Below, piece by piece: positions 1-8,813 of a stretch of 12,356 nucleotides of DNA; position 1 is the first letter of the stretch; each line of letters begins with the position of its first letter. Location: NCBI GenBank assembly GCA_036939355.1, contig JALLAP010001724.1, positions 1 through 12,356 of the forward strand. The letters run 5' to 3'. The notes below the pieces were generated by a model, which saw nothing but the letters and a program-made list of their open reading frames with translations, did no database searches and was not told where the DNA came from. The position numbers were made by a program, and so were the translations under genes. The DNA comes from Thalassiosira profunda (taxonomy: Eukaryota > Bacillariophyta > Thalassiosirophyceae > Thalassiosirales > Thalassiosiraceae).

Positions 1-636
1 CTGGAATTGGACAATGGCAACCCTTTGTTTCCCTGGGCGGGCACCGTGTCTACCCTAACGGCGTCCTTGACGGCAATGGTGCAATTTGGGAGCATGCTGA
101 TCGCTGCATACTATCTCGAGCAAGCTGCCGACAAGCACCCGGAAGAAGTGCAAGCCATCGAAGAGGACAAGGAAGTGAAGGAGGCCGACGAGAAAGATGC
201 GCACATGACGAAATGCTACGAAACGGTAACGGAGTGGAACAGTGGCTTGCCACTTCTGGCCAAACTGGCCCTGTGCTGCTCCCTGACATGCATCACCGCA
301 TCTTGCTACATGGTCCAATTCTTTGGAGAACTCTGCTTCGTGGAGCATTCGCTGACGGATAGCTACTACGAGAATCTCGCTGGGAACGCATTCAACATCT
401 TCTTGCCCCTCGGATGGGCAGCTGTCGCGCTCTTTGCGGCGTCCATTGTCTTGCTGTACACATTCTCAAGCTGGGGAAGGGTGAGTTGCTCTGTGCTGGT
501 TCGTTTGCACTCTATCTACGACAACTTATCCACCGATCTCATCACGACCCGACCTCTCTCCGCATCCCAGAACCAAGCAAAGAAACTCGCGGAATCGGAG
601 AGAGCGGTTCCGCTCAGTTCGTCGGACATAGCTTAA
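1..636 (+). CDS. Unrecognised three-helix membrane protein, 3' part
   Basis: I do not recognise this protein. The frame is open from the left edge, so the start is missing. Exon A is 1-480 and exon B 571-636 (TAA at 634-636). The intron, 481-570, has donor GTGAGT and a pyrimidine-rich acceptor ending CCCAG, in phase 0. The spliced fragment has 181 residues. Three hydrophobic stretches, about residues 13-39, 85-108 and 131-155, look like membrane helices. A very acidic, lysine-containing loop (about 44-78) separates the first two, and a short charged tail follows the third. Several cysteines lie in helix 2. The intron is 90 nt long without an in-frame stop, so retention would only add 30 residues. 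A second acceptor candidate ending GCTCAG (about 617) would give a different tail. Membrane topology is inferred from hydrophobicity; no function is claimed. Confidence 0.62.
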   Translation: MELDNGNPLFPWAGTVSTLTASLTAMVQFGSMLIAAYYLEQAADKHPEEVQAIEEDKEVKEADEKDAHMTKCYETVTEWNSGLPLLAKLALCCSLTCITASCYMVQFFGELCFVEHSLTDSYYENLAGNAFNIFLPLGWAAVALFAASIVLLYTFSSWGRVSCSVLVRLHSIYDNLSTDLITTRPLSASQNQAKKLAESERAVPLSSSDIA

Positions 637-769
637 TTCGCACCTCTGGGTGGTCCGGCGAACATTGCTTTCCACAAAAACTGCGCACGTAGCTGTTCCA
701 ACCCGGCTCAACAACGTAAACAACAATCTGCTGGTCTACCTACAACGCACAGCCGTCTGTTTTGAACGG
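637..769. other. Short gap between convergent genes (3' flanks)
   Basis: These 133 bp lie between the stop codons of two convergent genes and should hold both 3' UTRs. I see no canonical AATAAA signal, RNA gene or repeat here. Confidence 0.5.
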
Positions 770-1255
770 CTAAACATCGATAACTTTCCAGCTGAAGAGG
801 TTCTCAAAGAACTCAATGAATGCGGTGATCCCCTTGTCGAGCCACGTCTATTGCGCCATCACCACAGTTTGCAATGAGTTGTTGCAATGTAGATGGGAGC
901 ATGCCACAAAAATCACAGGTACGCTCACCTTGTCCAACTCTCGTCGGCGCTGCTGCTTCTTCAGAAACCGCTGCGACTCCCTGATCTCCGCCACCTCCTC
1001 CCTTCGTATCTCCCGGCTCGCCTGTTGCAAATCGAATGGGGCCTCTTCGGTGTCGGTGGCGTTGACATCCACATCGGCCTCCACCTCCACCACCTGTGCG
1101 GCGGCACCCTTCTTTTTGCGGGCCCCGCCCCTCGGGAGGAACGCCACGCGTGTCGCCTTCGCTGGACAGTAGGATAGATGGGAGGGTTTCGATTGGCAGA
1201 GCTGACAGAGAAGGAGGAGCGGAAGCGTGATGGCAAAAAGTGATGGAGGCATCAT
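770..1255 (-). CDS. Small secreted or organelle-targeted protein of unknown function
   Basis: I do not recognise this protein. On the minus strand, exon 1 is 1255-929, the intron 928-848 (donor GTGAGC, acceptor CAATAG) and exon 2 847-770 (TAG at 772-770). Together they give 134 residues. The start is the first of two adjacent ATGs. Residues 3-20 are a strong hydrophobic signal-peptide core. A basic patch follows (about 42-49), then an acidic segment with a possible N-glycosylation site (N65-A-T), and a charged helix with coiled-coil character (about 77-108). Exon 2 adds an aromatic amphipathic ending with W, FIEFFENLF and W. That ending appears only after splicing; reading through the intron gives an unrelated tail, which supports the gene model. 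The phenylalanine of the RVAFLP stretch (38-39) recalls an ASAF plastid site but lies far from the hydrophobic core, so ER or secretory targeting is as likely. It is divergent from RPC1. Confidence 0.62.
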
Positions 1256-1758
1256 CTCGGCAAAGGCAAAGACGCCAGCGTTTCAAAGCGACGAAGAGAC
1301 GCGCGCAGAGCTGTAATGCCGGCGATGACGAGGGGTCAGAGAGGCGAATGCAACACGAGACGAGGACCACGTGGGGGCTGGAAGGGGCGGGCAGGAGGCT
1401 TGCATGCACTGACGTCGCCCGCGAGCGAGAGGTCCTTTGCCCTTTGCCTTCGATTTTTTGCTTGCACTTTGCCTTTGCCAGACTTCGCACCTCTATCTTC
1501 GCACTTCGCCACAGACCACAGACACAGATGATTTCCTGCGTCCCGTCCCCGCCCTGCCCCCTCCCCCGCACCCGTGGCGGCGCCCCTCCACAGCCTGCTC
1601 CACATCTGGGATCGATTGATCAGCTCGCACTGGAGTTCGAGCCCTTCTGTCGTTAATAGCGGGAGCCCTCTGCCAGCGCTGCGCCGAGAGGTTGCAACTT
1701 GCAACGCCACCCCCATCAACAGACCCATCCATCAAACACAACATCGCACCCATCAACC
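1256..1758. promoter_or_regulatory. Divergent intergenic region upstream of RPC1 and the small secreted protein
   Basis: These 503 bp separate two divergent start codons and should contain both promoters and 5' UTRs. Visible elements are a G-box-like palindrome CCACGTGG (1367-1374), the palindrome TGCATGCA (1401-1408), a CRE-like TGACGTCG (1410-1417), a run of CTTTGCC and CTTCGC repeats (1435-1510), a C-rich tract (about 1540-1590), and paired TTGCAA sites at 1692 and 1699 just upstream of RPC1. No TATA box stands out. The motifs are seen directly; promoter function is inferred from gene orientation. No credible gene lies inside. Confidence 0.55.
1435..1510. repeat. Cluster of short CTTTGCC / CTTCGC repeats
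   Basis: CTTTGCC occurs at 1435, 1442, 1467 and 1473, followed by CTTCGCAC at 1483 and 1497 and CTTCGCC at 1504. That is seven related 7-8-mers in 76 bp of a pyrimidine-rich strand. The cluster sits between divergent genes, so it could be a regulatory array or simply polypyrimidine promoter sequence. Confidence 0.6.
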
Positions 1759-4700
1759 ATGGCGCCCCACCGCGGCAGCCGGCGGCAGCCGTCGCCCGCT
1801 CCAAACCATGACCTGCCCCTCTCGCACGCCACCCGGCAAACGCTGCTGCCCGGGGAGAATCCGACGCCGAAGCAAATTTCCCATCTCCAATTCGGCCTCC
1901 TCTCGCCCTCCGACATGCAGCGCCTGGCCGAGTTCCAGGTCACGTCGAGGGACCTCTTCGCCATGCCGCAGCGATCGCCGGCGCCCAACGGCGTGCTGGA
2001 TCCGAGGTGAGTAGACAATGTGCGGAGGAGTGTGTTGCAATCTCATATTTTCTCTGATGTGCGCATCTTTGTCTTATGCACATCACGCACAGGCTGGGAG
2101 TGTCGGACAAGGTCAGCACGTGCTCCACGTGCAAACTCAAATTGGCCGTCTGCGCCGGCCACTTCGGCTACATCAAGCTCTCCCTCCCCTGCTTCCACAT
2201 CGGCTACCTCAAGCACACCCTGTCCCTCTTGCAATGCATCTGCAAAACGTGCTCCCGCGTCCTACTTCCCGACGCGGAACGGAAGGCGCTGCTCAAAAAG
2301 ATGCGCAACCCCCGCACCGACGTCCTCGGGAAGGCGTCCCTCTTCAAGAAGGTCGTGGAGAAGTGCAAGAAGGTCCGCACGTGTCCCCACTGCGGCCAAT
2401 TGAATGGCACCGTGAAGAAAGTGCACGGGGCGCCGACCCTCAAAATTGTCCACGAGAAGTACAAGGGACGGCACACGGAGGACGAGCGGGACGGGCTGCT
2501 GGAATCGTTGCACGGGGCGATGGAGGCCAATCCCGAAATCGCGCACGCGTTGAAGGTGGCGGTGGAGGACCTCCTCCCCTCCCGCGTCTTGGAGTTGTTC
2601 CGGGCCATTTCCGACGACGATTGCGAGGTGCTGTGGGTGAACCCCCACATTGGCCGTCCGGAGAATTTGATCCTGGAGCACATCTTGGTCCCTCCTGTCC
2701 CGATTCGTCCCAGCGTGGCCATGGACGTCGGCGGAGGGAGCAATGAGGACGACCTCACCGTCAAACTCTTGGAGATCATCAATGTGAATCTGGCGCTGGA
2801 GGCGAACATGACCCGCAATCCGCAGACCAAGACGATCATGGAGGGGTGGGACGTGTTGCAGAGCCAGGTGGCGCAGTACGTCAACGGGGACATGCCGGGA
2901 CTGAAGAAGGAGATTGGGCACAAGTCAATTCGAGGCGTGTGTCAGAGGCTCAAAGGAAAGCAGGGACGGTTTCGGGGCAACCTGAGCGGGAAGCGCGTTG
3001 ACTTCTCGGCACGCACAGTCATCTCGCCCGACCCTAACTTGAGAGTGGATCAGGTGGGCGTGCCGGTGCACGTGGCGAAGATCATGACGTATCCCGAGCA
3101 GGTGTCCCGCTACAACATTAAAAAGCTGCGGCAGCGGGTACGCAATGGGCCCGACGTCCATCCGGGCGCCAACCTCATCCGGCCCGGCGGTGAAAATTCC
3201 TTCGTCAAATCGCTGGCCTTTGGAGATCGGGAACGCGCCGCCAAATCCCTGCGCATTGGGGACATCGTCGAGCGCCACATGGAAGATGGAGACGTCGTGC
3301 TGTTCAACCGCCAGCCGTCGCTGCACAAGCTGTCGATCATGAGCCACCAGGTCAAGGTGCTGCAGTGGAGGACGTTTCGGTTCAACATTTGCGTCTGCGC
3401 GCCGTACAATGCCGACTTTGATGGTGACGAGATGAACATGCATCTGCCACAAACGGAAGAGGCTCGAAGCGAGGCCAACATGCTGATGGGAGTGCATCAC
3501 AACTTGGCCACGCCGCGCAACGGCGAACCTCTTGTGGCAGCAAGCCAGGATTTCCTATCGGCGTCCTACTTGATCACTCAAAAAGATCAATTCTTCTCGA
3601 AGGAGATGTTCTGCTCGCTGGTGGCGTACTTTGGCTTGGCCGAGGAGCACATCGACGTTCCAACGCCGGCTATTCTCAAGCCGGTGGCACTGTGGACGGG
3701 CAAGCAGGTGTTTACCTGCATCGTCAAGCCGAATCGGCAAACCAAGACGTTGGTCAACTTTGAGATGAAAGAGAAGAATTACGACTCGGGCAAAGGGATG
3801 AAGCACTTTTGTCCCAACGATGGGTGGGTGGCGTTTCGGAACAGCGAGCTCATCTCGGGAAACATCGCGAAGAAGACCATTGGCGATGGGAGTAAGACAG
3901 GTCTCTTGTACGTGTTGCTGCGAGACTGCGGACCGGAGCATGCGGCCAACTTCATGGATCGCTTCTCGAAGCTCTGTTCGAGGTACTTTGGCATGCACAA
4001 GGGATTTTCCATTGGCATCTCGGATGTGACTCCCTCTGCCAAGATGAAGAAGGTCAAGTTTAACATTCTCAAGGCGGGATACGAGAAGGTACTATACGTT
4101 CTTTTTGTTGTGCATTGCGGCTGTTTGCGTCTGTTCATGCTTAAAGGATGTATTCTACTTCCCGACAGGCCGAGGATGCAATCAGAAAGTACGAGGACGG
4201 AACACTGGAATTGAGACCGGGTTGCGATATCCTTCAGTCCTTAGAAGAGATATTGAACGGAATCCTGGGCAAACTTCGAGAGTCTGCTGGACAAGAGGCA
4301 ATGAGAGCGTTGGTGAGGCGAATCCTGGCTCACATTCTTTCTCGAGGCATTACACATTGTTGCTCACACACCATTCTTGACGTTTCACAGCCTTGGTCCA
4401 ACACGCCCCGCATTATGGCAGAGTGTGGATCCAAAGGGAGTCCTCTCAATGTATCGCAAATGATGGCCTGCGTAGGCCAGCAAGCCGTCAGCGGAATGCG
4501 CATCCAAGATGGGTTTGTGAACAGAACACTGCCACACTTCGAATACCACAGCTTGACGCCTCCCGCAAAGGGATTTGTCGCCAACTCGTTCTATTCGGGG
4601 CTGACAGCTACAGAATTCATGTTCCACACGATGGGAGGTCGCGAAGGACTGGTTGACACCGCCGTAAAGACTGCCGAGACTGGTTACATGGCGCGGAGGC

Positions 4701-6475
4701 TCATGAAGGCGAGTGACTCTTGCTTGTGTATGGCTAACTATGCGTTGAATATAGGTCTCACCTGCATCATCACAGGCCCTGGAAGACCTGTCCCTTCGAT
4801 ACGACAACTCTGTGCGCAACTCTGAGAACAATTTGGTGCAGTTCACATACGGAGACGATTCGTTGGATCCCGAGAAAATGGAGAACAACGACCGCCCGGT
4901 GGAATTCGATCGCCTGAGGCTCCACATTTCGCAAGTGCATCCCTGCCCCGACGAGCCCAACCTCGCCAAGGACGATCTTCTCCAGAGAGTCCAGAGAGCC
5001 CTGGCGGAAGATGATTTCCAACTCCTGCTTCCCAAAGGGAGGGTGTTTGTGGAGGAGATAGAATCCTTCTTCAAGGACATTGTTGCAAAGCAAGAAGAGA
5101 CGATTGGTTCATGTGAAGATGAGGAATTGATACAGCAGCGAATCTGGAACAGCTGCCGATTCACCGCAACGCAGGTTGATGAGTTCTTGAAAATGGCGCT
5201 CAGAAAGTACACCAAAGGTTCGTCTTGAAGTGCCAAGTCATTGCTCTTTCTGTATCGTGATATGTACTCACTCGTTTTACTGCAGCAATGGTAGAGCCTG
5301 GCGAGGCTGTTGGGGCAATTGGGGCTCAGAGCATCAGCGAGCCTGGCACGCAGATGACGTTGAAGGTGCGTGGCTTCGTTTCTGCCAATGTAACATTTCT
5401 CTGGGTTCCTTCCATCTCAACTCCTCTTCCACAGACCTTTCACTTCGCGGGAGTCTCATCAATGAACGTCACGCTCGGAGTTCCGCGCCTCAAGGAGATC
5501 ATCAATGCATCCAAGAACATCTCTACGCCAATCATCACGGCGAAATTGGTGCAAGACGACAACAAGGTGGGCGCCCGAATCGTCAAGGCTGGAATCGAAA
5601 AGACAACCCTGGGCGAGATCTCAACTTACATCAAGGAGGTCTATTCCAGCAGCGATTGTTATCTCTCCATTCAATTGGACATGGACGCCATCGAGCAACT
5701 CCGACTGAATGTTGATGCGGCGTCAGTGCGAAGGTGCATATTAAAGGGAGTTCGGGGACAAACGCGACCGCCTGTCATCCGCGCCCTGACCGAAAGGCAT
5801 GTTCTAACCAAGAGGGGATCCATGTCAAAGCTCCGGGTGTACGTACCCGACAAGGGCGACTCGCCGACATATTTCACGATGCAGGCCCTGAAAGTGGCCC
5901 TGCCGAAGATCATCGTCCAAGGAATATCCACTGTCAATCGCGCAGTCATCAACGAGGACGACAAGGGAGAAAAGACCTCGTACCACCTGCTGGTCGAAGG
6001 ATACGGGCTTTCTGAGGTAATGGGAAGTCCCGGCATCGACGGCAGGCATACCACGACGAACCACATCATTGAGGTGGAGCGAACACTGGGCGTCGAAGCT
6101 GCGAGAACGTCCATTTCCTCCGAGATATCTTACATTATGAATGCGTATGGCATCGGCATCGACAGCCGCCATTTGCTTCTACTCTCGGATGTGATGACCT
6201 TCAAAGGAGAAGTCCTCGGCATCACCCGGTTTGGGGTGGCACGCATGCGAGAGAGTGTGTTGATGCTGGCATCGTTCGAAAAGACTACCGACCACCTGTT
6301 CGATGCCGCGGTTCATGGTAGGAAGGACGCCATTGACGGCGTGTCCGAGTGCATCATCATGGGCAAGCCAGTCCCGATTGGCACTGGAATGTTTAAGCTG
6401 CTGAAACGAGCCACTCGGGCATCCACACCCACTCCGGTCCCCAGCGTGGTCAAGAGGGGTTTGCTGCTCGGCTAA
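1759..6475 (+). CDS. RPC1: DNA-directed RNA polymerase III largest subunit (RPC1 / POLR3A)
   Basis: This is the catalytic subunit of nuclear RNA polymerase III, which makes 5S rRNA, tRNAs and other small RNAs. Exons are 1759-2006, 2093-4088, 4169-4312, 4391-4708, 4776-5217, 5286-5365 and 5435-6475, giving 1422 residues, normal for the family. The start ATG has good context (CAACCATGG). The clamp zinc motif has C93, C96, C103 and H106 (CxGHFG), and further pairs are C133/C136 and C180/C183. Template-strand contacts lie around KRVDFSAR (383-390). The catalytic loop NADFDGDEMN begins at 522, with metal-binding D524, D526 and D528. The bridge helix is about 866-902 and the trigger-loop region about 1064-1090, with His1079. 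The Pol III type is shown by KTFHFAGV..MNVTLGVPR, by GEVLGITRFG and by the length. All introns are 67-86 nt; five start with GT and the fourth with GC. Ser1067 replaces a near-invariant glycine. The gene is complete. Confidence 0.97.
4709..4775 (+). other. RPC1 intron 4, non-canonical GC-AG
   Basis: The 67-nt intron starts GCGAGT and ends CACAG. Protein alignment fixes both ends. The bridge helix ends ..ARRLMK at 4708 and continues ALEDLSLRYDN at 4776, matching the family's RRL(M/V)K(S/A)LEDL. A possible branch site GGCTAAC lies at 4732-4738. The nearby GT (4713-4714) would break the frame. An alternative AG at 4753-4754 would insert seven residues into a conserved run. Confidence 0.85.
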
Positions 6476-6533
6476 TCTTAACATCCATCAGCAAAGTTTC
6501 TCCTATTGCTACAACTATCCTCTCAATAGATGG
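6476..6533. other. 58-bp gap between convergent RPC1 and NOG2 stops
   Basis: The stop codons of RPC1 (+) and NOG2 (-) are 58 bp apart. Unless both 3' UTRs are extremely short, the two transcripts must overlap as antisense partners. No classic poly(A) hexamer is visible on either strand. Confidence 0.5.
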
Positions 6534-8459
6534 TTAATCCCAATCACCAGCGCCCACCATCGCCAACGACGTTGGCTCATCGGCATCTTCTTCCTCCTCG
6601 CCACTCTCGGCGTCTTCCGCTTTCTGACCCTCGGCGCCACCCTCTTCCTTTCCATTCACTTCATCAGTCTCGTCCTCTGCTGCCTCATCGTCCTCCTTGG
6701 CCGCCACGCCCTTGCCCTCCTCCACCTCCGTTCCTCGTTGCACGGCATCCAAATCCTGCGAATCCATTTCCACACCCTCAATCTCGGCCGTCGACTCCTT
6801 CTTCGCATCTGACTTCTCATCTGCATCCTCCTTCAGCTCCGGCGGCGCCACGAAGTGAGGCAGCCGCCCCCGCTGAAAGTCGTTGATCATCGTGATGGCC
6901 GCGCTGCGCAGGCACGGCTCGCCGCCCTTGAGCAACCGTCCGCTCTTCAGCGCAATCTTCTCGAGCAGCTCGTCCGTGGTCTCCCACGTGTCGTCTCCCG
7001 ACTTCGCGAGGCCGTACATGGCCGCAATATGCTCCCGCTTCACCGCGTCCTGGATGGCGCCGACGAATTCCTCCGGGCACTCCAGCCGCTCGGCCCGCAC
7101 CACCCCCTTGAGTACCGAGTCCGTCTCGCTATCTCCCGCGGTATCCACCACCACCCCCGGACAATCAATCAGATAGATGTTGCGAAACAAGGTAATGTAC
7201 TGCCAGATCTTCGTCTCCCCCGGAATCGGCGCGACTTTGCAGCTCTTCTTCGAAATGAGCGTGTTGATGACCGAACTTTTTCCGACGTTGGGATACCCGA
7301 TCACGCCGACGCTGATCTGCTTCTTGTCGCTGTGGAGCTTGCCAAACTGCCGCAAGAGGCTGATAAGCGCCCCCTTCCCGAACGCGTGGGTGAGGCTCGC
7401 GTGAAATGCCACAGTGGGACGGATTTGCGCAAGCTCGCCGATCCACCGTTTGGCCACCCAATTCGGCACCAGATCGATCTTGTTCAATACGAAGACCAGG
7501 TGCTTGTGCGGCGCGTTCTTGGCAATGTGCTTCTCAATCATCGTGCACCTCGTCCCCGGAACGTTGCGCGCGTCGATGATGTGCAGGATGACGTCCGAGC
7601 AGTCGACGACCTTGTAGAATTCGCCCCAGATGCGCTTCGATTGGCCCTTGAGGAAGAGGTCGTCCTTTTTGCTGTGGACCCAGTCGACACCCTCGCCCTC
7701 CGTCTTGGTGAGGTTGGAATCCTTCCCCCACGGGACCATGCCGACGCGGTCGTTCACCTTGGTGTAGGTGTCCTGGCTCTTTTGCGCGGCAGCTAAAAGG
7801 GCCGCGTAGCCGCCGGCATCGTCGGCGGGCACATTGGCCACGGCCTCGGCCTGCCCTCCCCTCCGCGGCTCGTCGCCGTCGTCGCCAATGTCGTCTATCT
7901 TCGAAGTCCGCCCGACCATGTACTGCTCCATCTTCACCCGCTTCCTCCGGCTCTTGCCCCCAAAGGTGTGCTCGAACGGCTCGTTCGCCAGCAAGCCGCT
8001 GTTGTTCTTCCCGGCCTTCGTCTGCTCGGCCGCGTCCTTCAGCAATCCCATCGGGAGCTGCTTCCGCTTCACGACGACGCTGTACGGATCGGCCATCGAG
8101 CCCGTCATCTCCTCCCGAAACTTGTCGAGGTCGGTGGGGTTCACCACCCGGGTATTGCCGAACCACCGTCGGTCCGGGGCGATGCGACCAGTGCTGGCGG
8201 TGATCTTGGTGTCGCCCGCGCGATCGCCCATCATGAACTGCCCGCCCACGATTTTGCCCTCCTTGTTCCGAATGGCCTTGCCGTTGGTGTACATCTTGAG
8301 GCGGGCGATGGTGGCGTTGCTTCGCATCATGCCATTATCGCCCCTCGCGGGGGCGGTGCGGTTGGGCTTGGACGAGGCCGCCGACTTGGTCAGCATGTTC
8401 CGTGAACCCTTGGCGGGCTGCTGCTTGGTGAACTTGTAGCCCGTCTTGCCGCCCGCCAT
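6534..8459 (-). CDS. NOG2: Nucleolar/nuclear GTP-binding protein 2 (NOG2/Nug2, 60S assembly GTPase)
   Basis: NOG2 is a circularly permuted GTPase that associates with pre-60S ribosomal particles and is needed for late nuclear maturation before export. The 641-residue product has the NGP1 N-terminal domain, including MYTNGKAIRNKEGKI (56-70), PDRRWFGNTRVV (95-106) and KGQSKRIWGEFYKVVD (271-286). The G motifs follow in permuted order: G4 NKID (326-329), G5 near HASLT (353-357), G1 GYPNVGKSS (388-396), G2 PGET (413-416) and G3 DCPG (432-435). The closing RLLKGGEP and NDFQRGRLPHF are also family hallmarks. The tail (about 541-630) is a long acidic, low-complexity region. The start is the ATG preceding AGGKTG. 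The frame stays open for 116 codons upstream, but that part is unlike the family and lies in the divergent promoter region. There are no introns. The gene is head-to-head with Psb28 and convergent with RPC1. Confidence 0.97.
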   Translation of the reverse strand: MAGGKTGYKFTKQQPAKGSRNMLTKSAASSKPNRTAPARGDNGMMRSNATIARLKMYTNGKAIRNKEGKIVGGQFMMGDRAGDTKITASTGRIAPDRRWFGNTRVVNPTDLDKFREEMTGSMADPYSVVVKRKQLPMGLLKDAAEQTKAGKNNSGLLANEPFEHTFGGKSRRKRVKMEQYMVGRTSKIDDIGDDGDEPRRGGQAEAVANVPADDAGGYAALLAAAQKSQDTYTKVNDRVGMVPWGKDSNLTKTEGEGVDWVHSKKDDLFLKGQSKRIWGEFYKVVDCSDVILHIIDARNVPGTRCTMIEKHIAKNAPHKHLVFVLNKIDLVPNWVAKRWIGELAQIRPTVAFHASLTHAFGKGALISLLRQFGKLHSDKKQISVGVIGYPNVGKSSVINTLISKKSCKVAPIPGETKIWQYITLFRNIYLIDCPGVVVDTAGDSETDSVLKGVVRAERLECPEEFVGAIQDAVKREHIAAMYGLAKSGDDTWETTDELLEKIALKSGRLLKGGEPCLRSAAITMINDFQRGRLPHFVAPPELKEDADEKSDAKKESTAEIEGVEMDSQDLDAVQRGTEVEEGKGVAAKEDDEAAEDETDEVNGKEEGGAEGQKAEDAESGEEEEDADEPTSLAMVGAGDWD

Positions 8460-8813
8460 CTTTGCAATTGGTTGTTGGAAGGGAAGGGTCGATGCGAGGC
8501 TCCGCCGGTGTGTAGGCCGCTTCCAGGTTGGGAGTGGGGAGGATAGGGGCCGCCGCCGAGGTTGTGCGCCCCGCGGGACGAGGCAAGCGCAAATTGGGTG
8601 GTCGACGAGAGGCCGATTGGCGCGCCTGATCTCATCCCTCCTTCCTTCCCTCCCGCTCCTCACCTGAGCTTGCAAGTGCGTGTTTGCTCGTTTGGTCAGC
8701 AAGCAAAGTGCTCCGCCTCGCCTCCGCCTCCCCGCGCCGCGCGCCTTCCTCTTCCCCTCCTCATAATTTACTCGCTTCTCTTGCAATACCCCTTGCGCAA
8801 TCCACACTAAACC
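8460..8813. promoter_or_regulatory. Bidirectional promoter region of NOG2 and Psb28
   Basis: These 354 bp lie between divergent start codons and must contain both 5' UTRs and promoters. TTGCAA palindromes occur at 8462, 8670 and 8781. A perfect TTGCGCAA palindrome, the form bound by C/EBP-type bZIP factors, lies at 8793-8800, 13 bp upstream of the Psb28 ATG. GGCGCGCC lies at 8619-8626. Pyrimidine-rich tracts flank both starts. The elements are seen directly; promoter activity is inferred. Confidence 0.6.

Noticed and set aside
813..1571. 252-codon minus-strand open frame over the divergent promoter and the small secreted protein
   Set aside because: It is low-complexity, Gly/Arg-rich and in a different frame from the model with signal peptide, splice sites and a clean stop. 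It looks like an open frame in GC-rich DNA.
2018..2746. 242-codon plus-strand frame overlapping RPC1 exon 2
   Set aside because: It is a shifted frame over a strongly conserved RPC1 segment, with Gly/Arg/Pro-rich composition and no family match.
4748..4775. Alternative acceptor TATAG at 4754 for RPC1 intron 4
   Set aside because: It would insert seven residues between RRLMK and ALEDL, a junction without insertion in the family.
6855..7796. 313-codon open frame antisense to NOG2
   Set aside because: It is the mirror of a GC-rich, well-conserved coding region. Its composition is rich in Arg, Leu, Val, Asp and His, as is typical of antisense frames, and it has no recognisable domain.
8460..8807. 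116-codon in-frame extension upstream of the NOG2 ATG
   Set aside because: It is Arg-rich, unlike NOG2 N-termini, and would almost abut the Psb28 start. The ATG before AGGKTG fits the family start.
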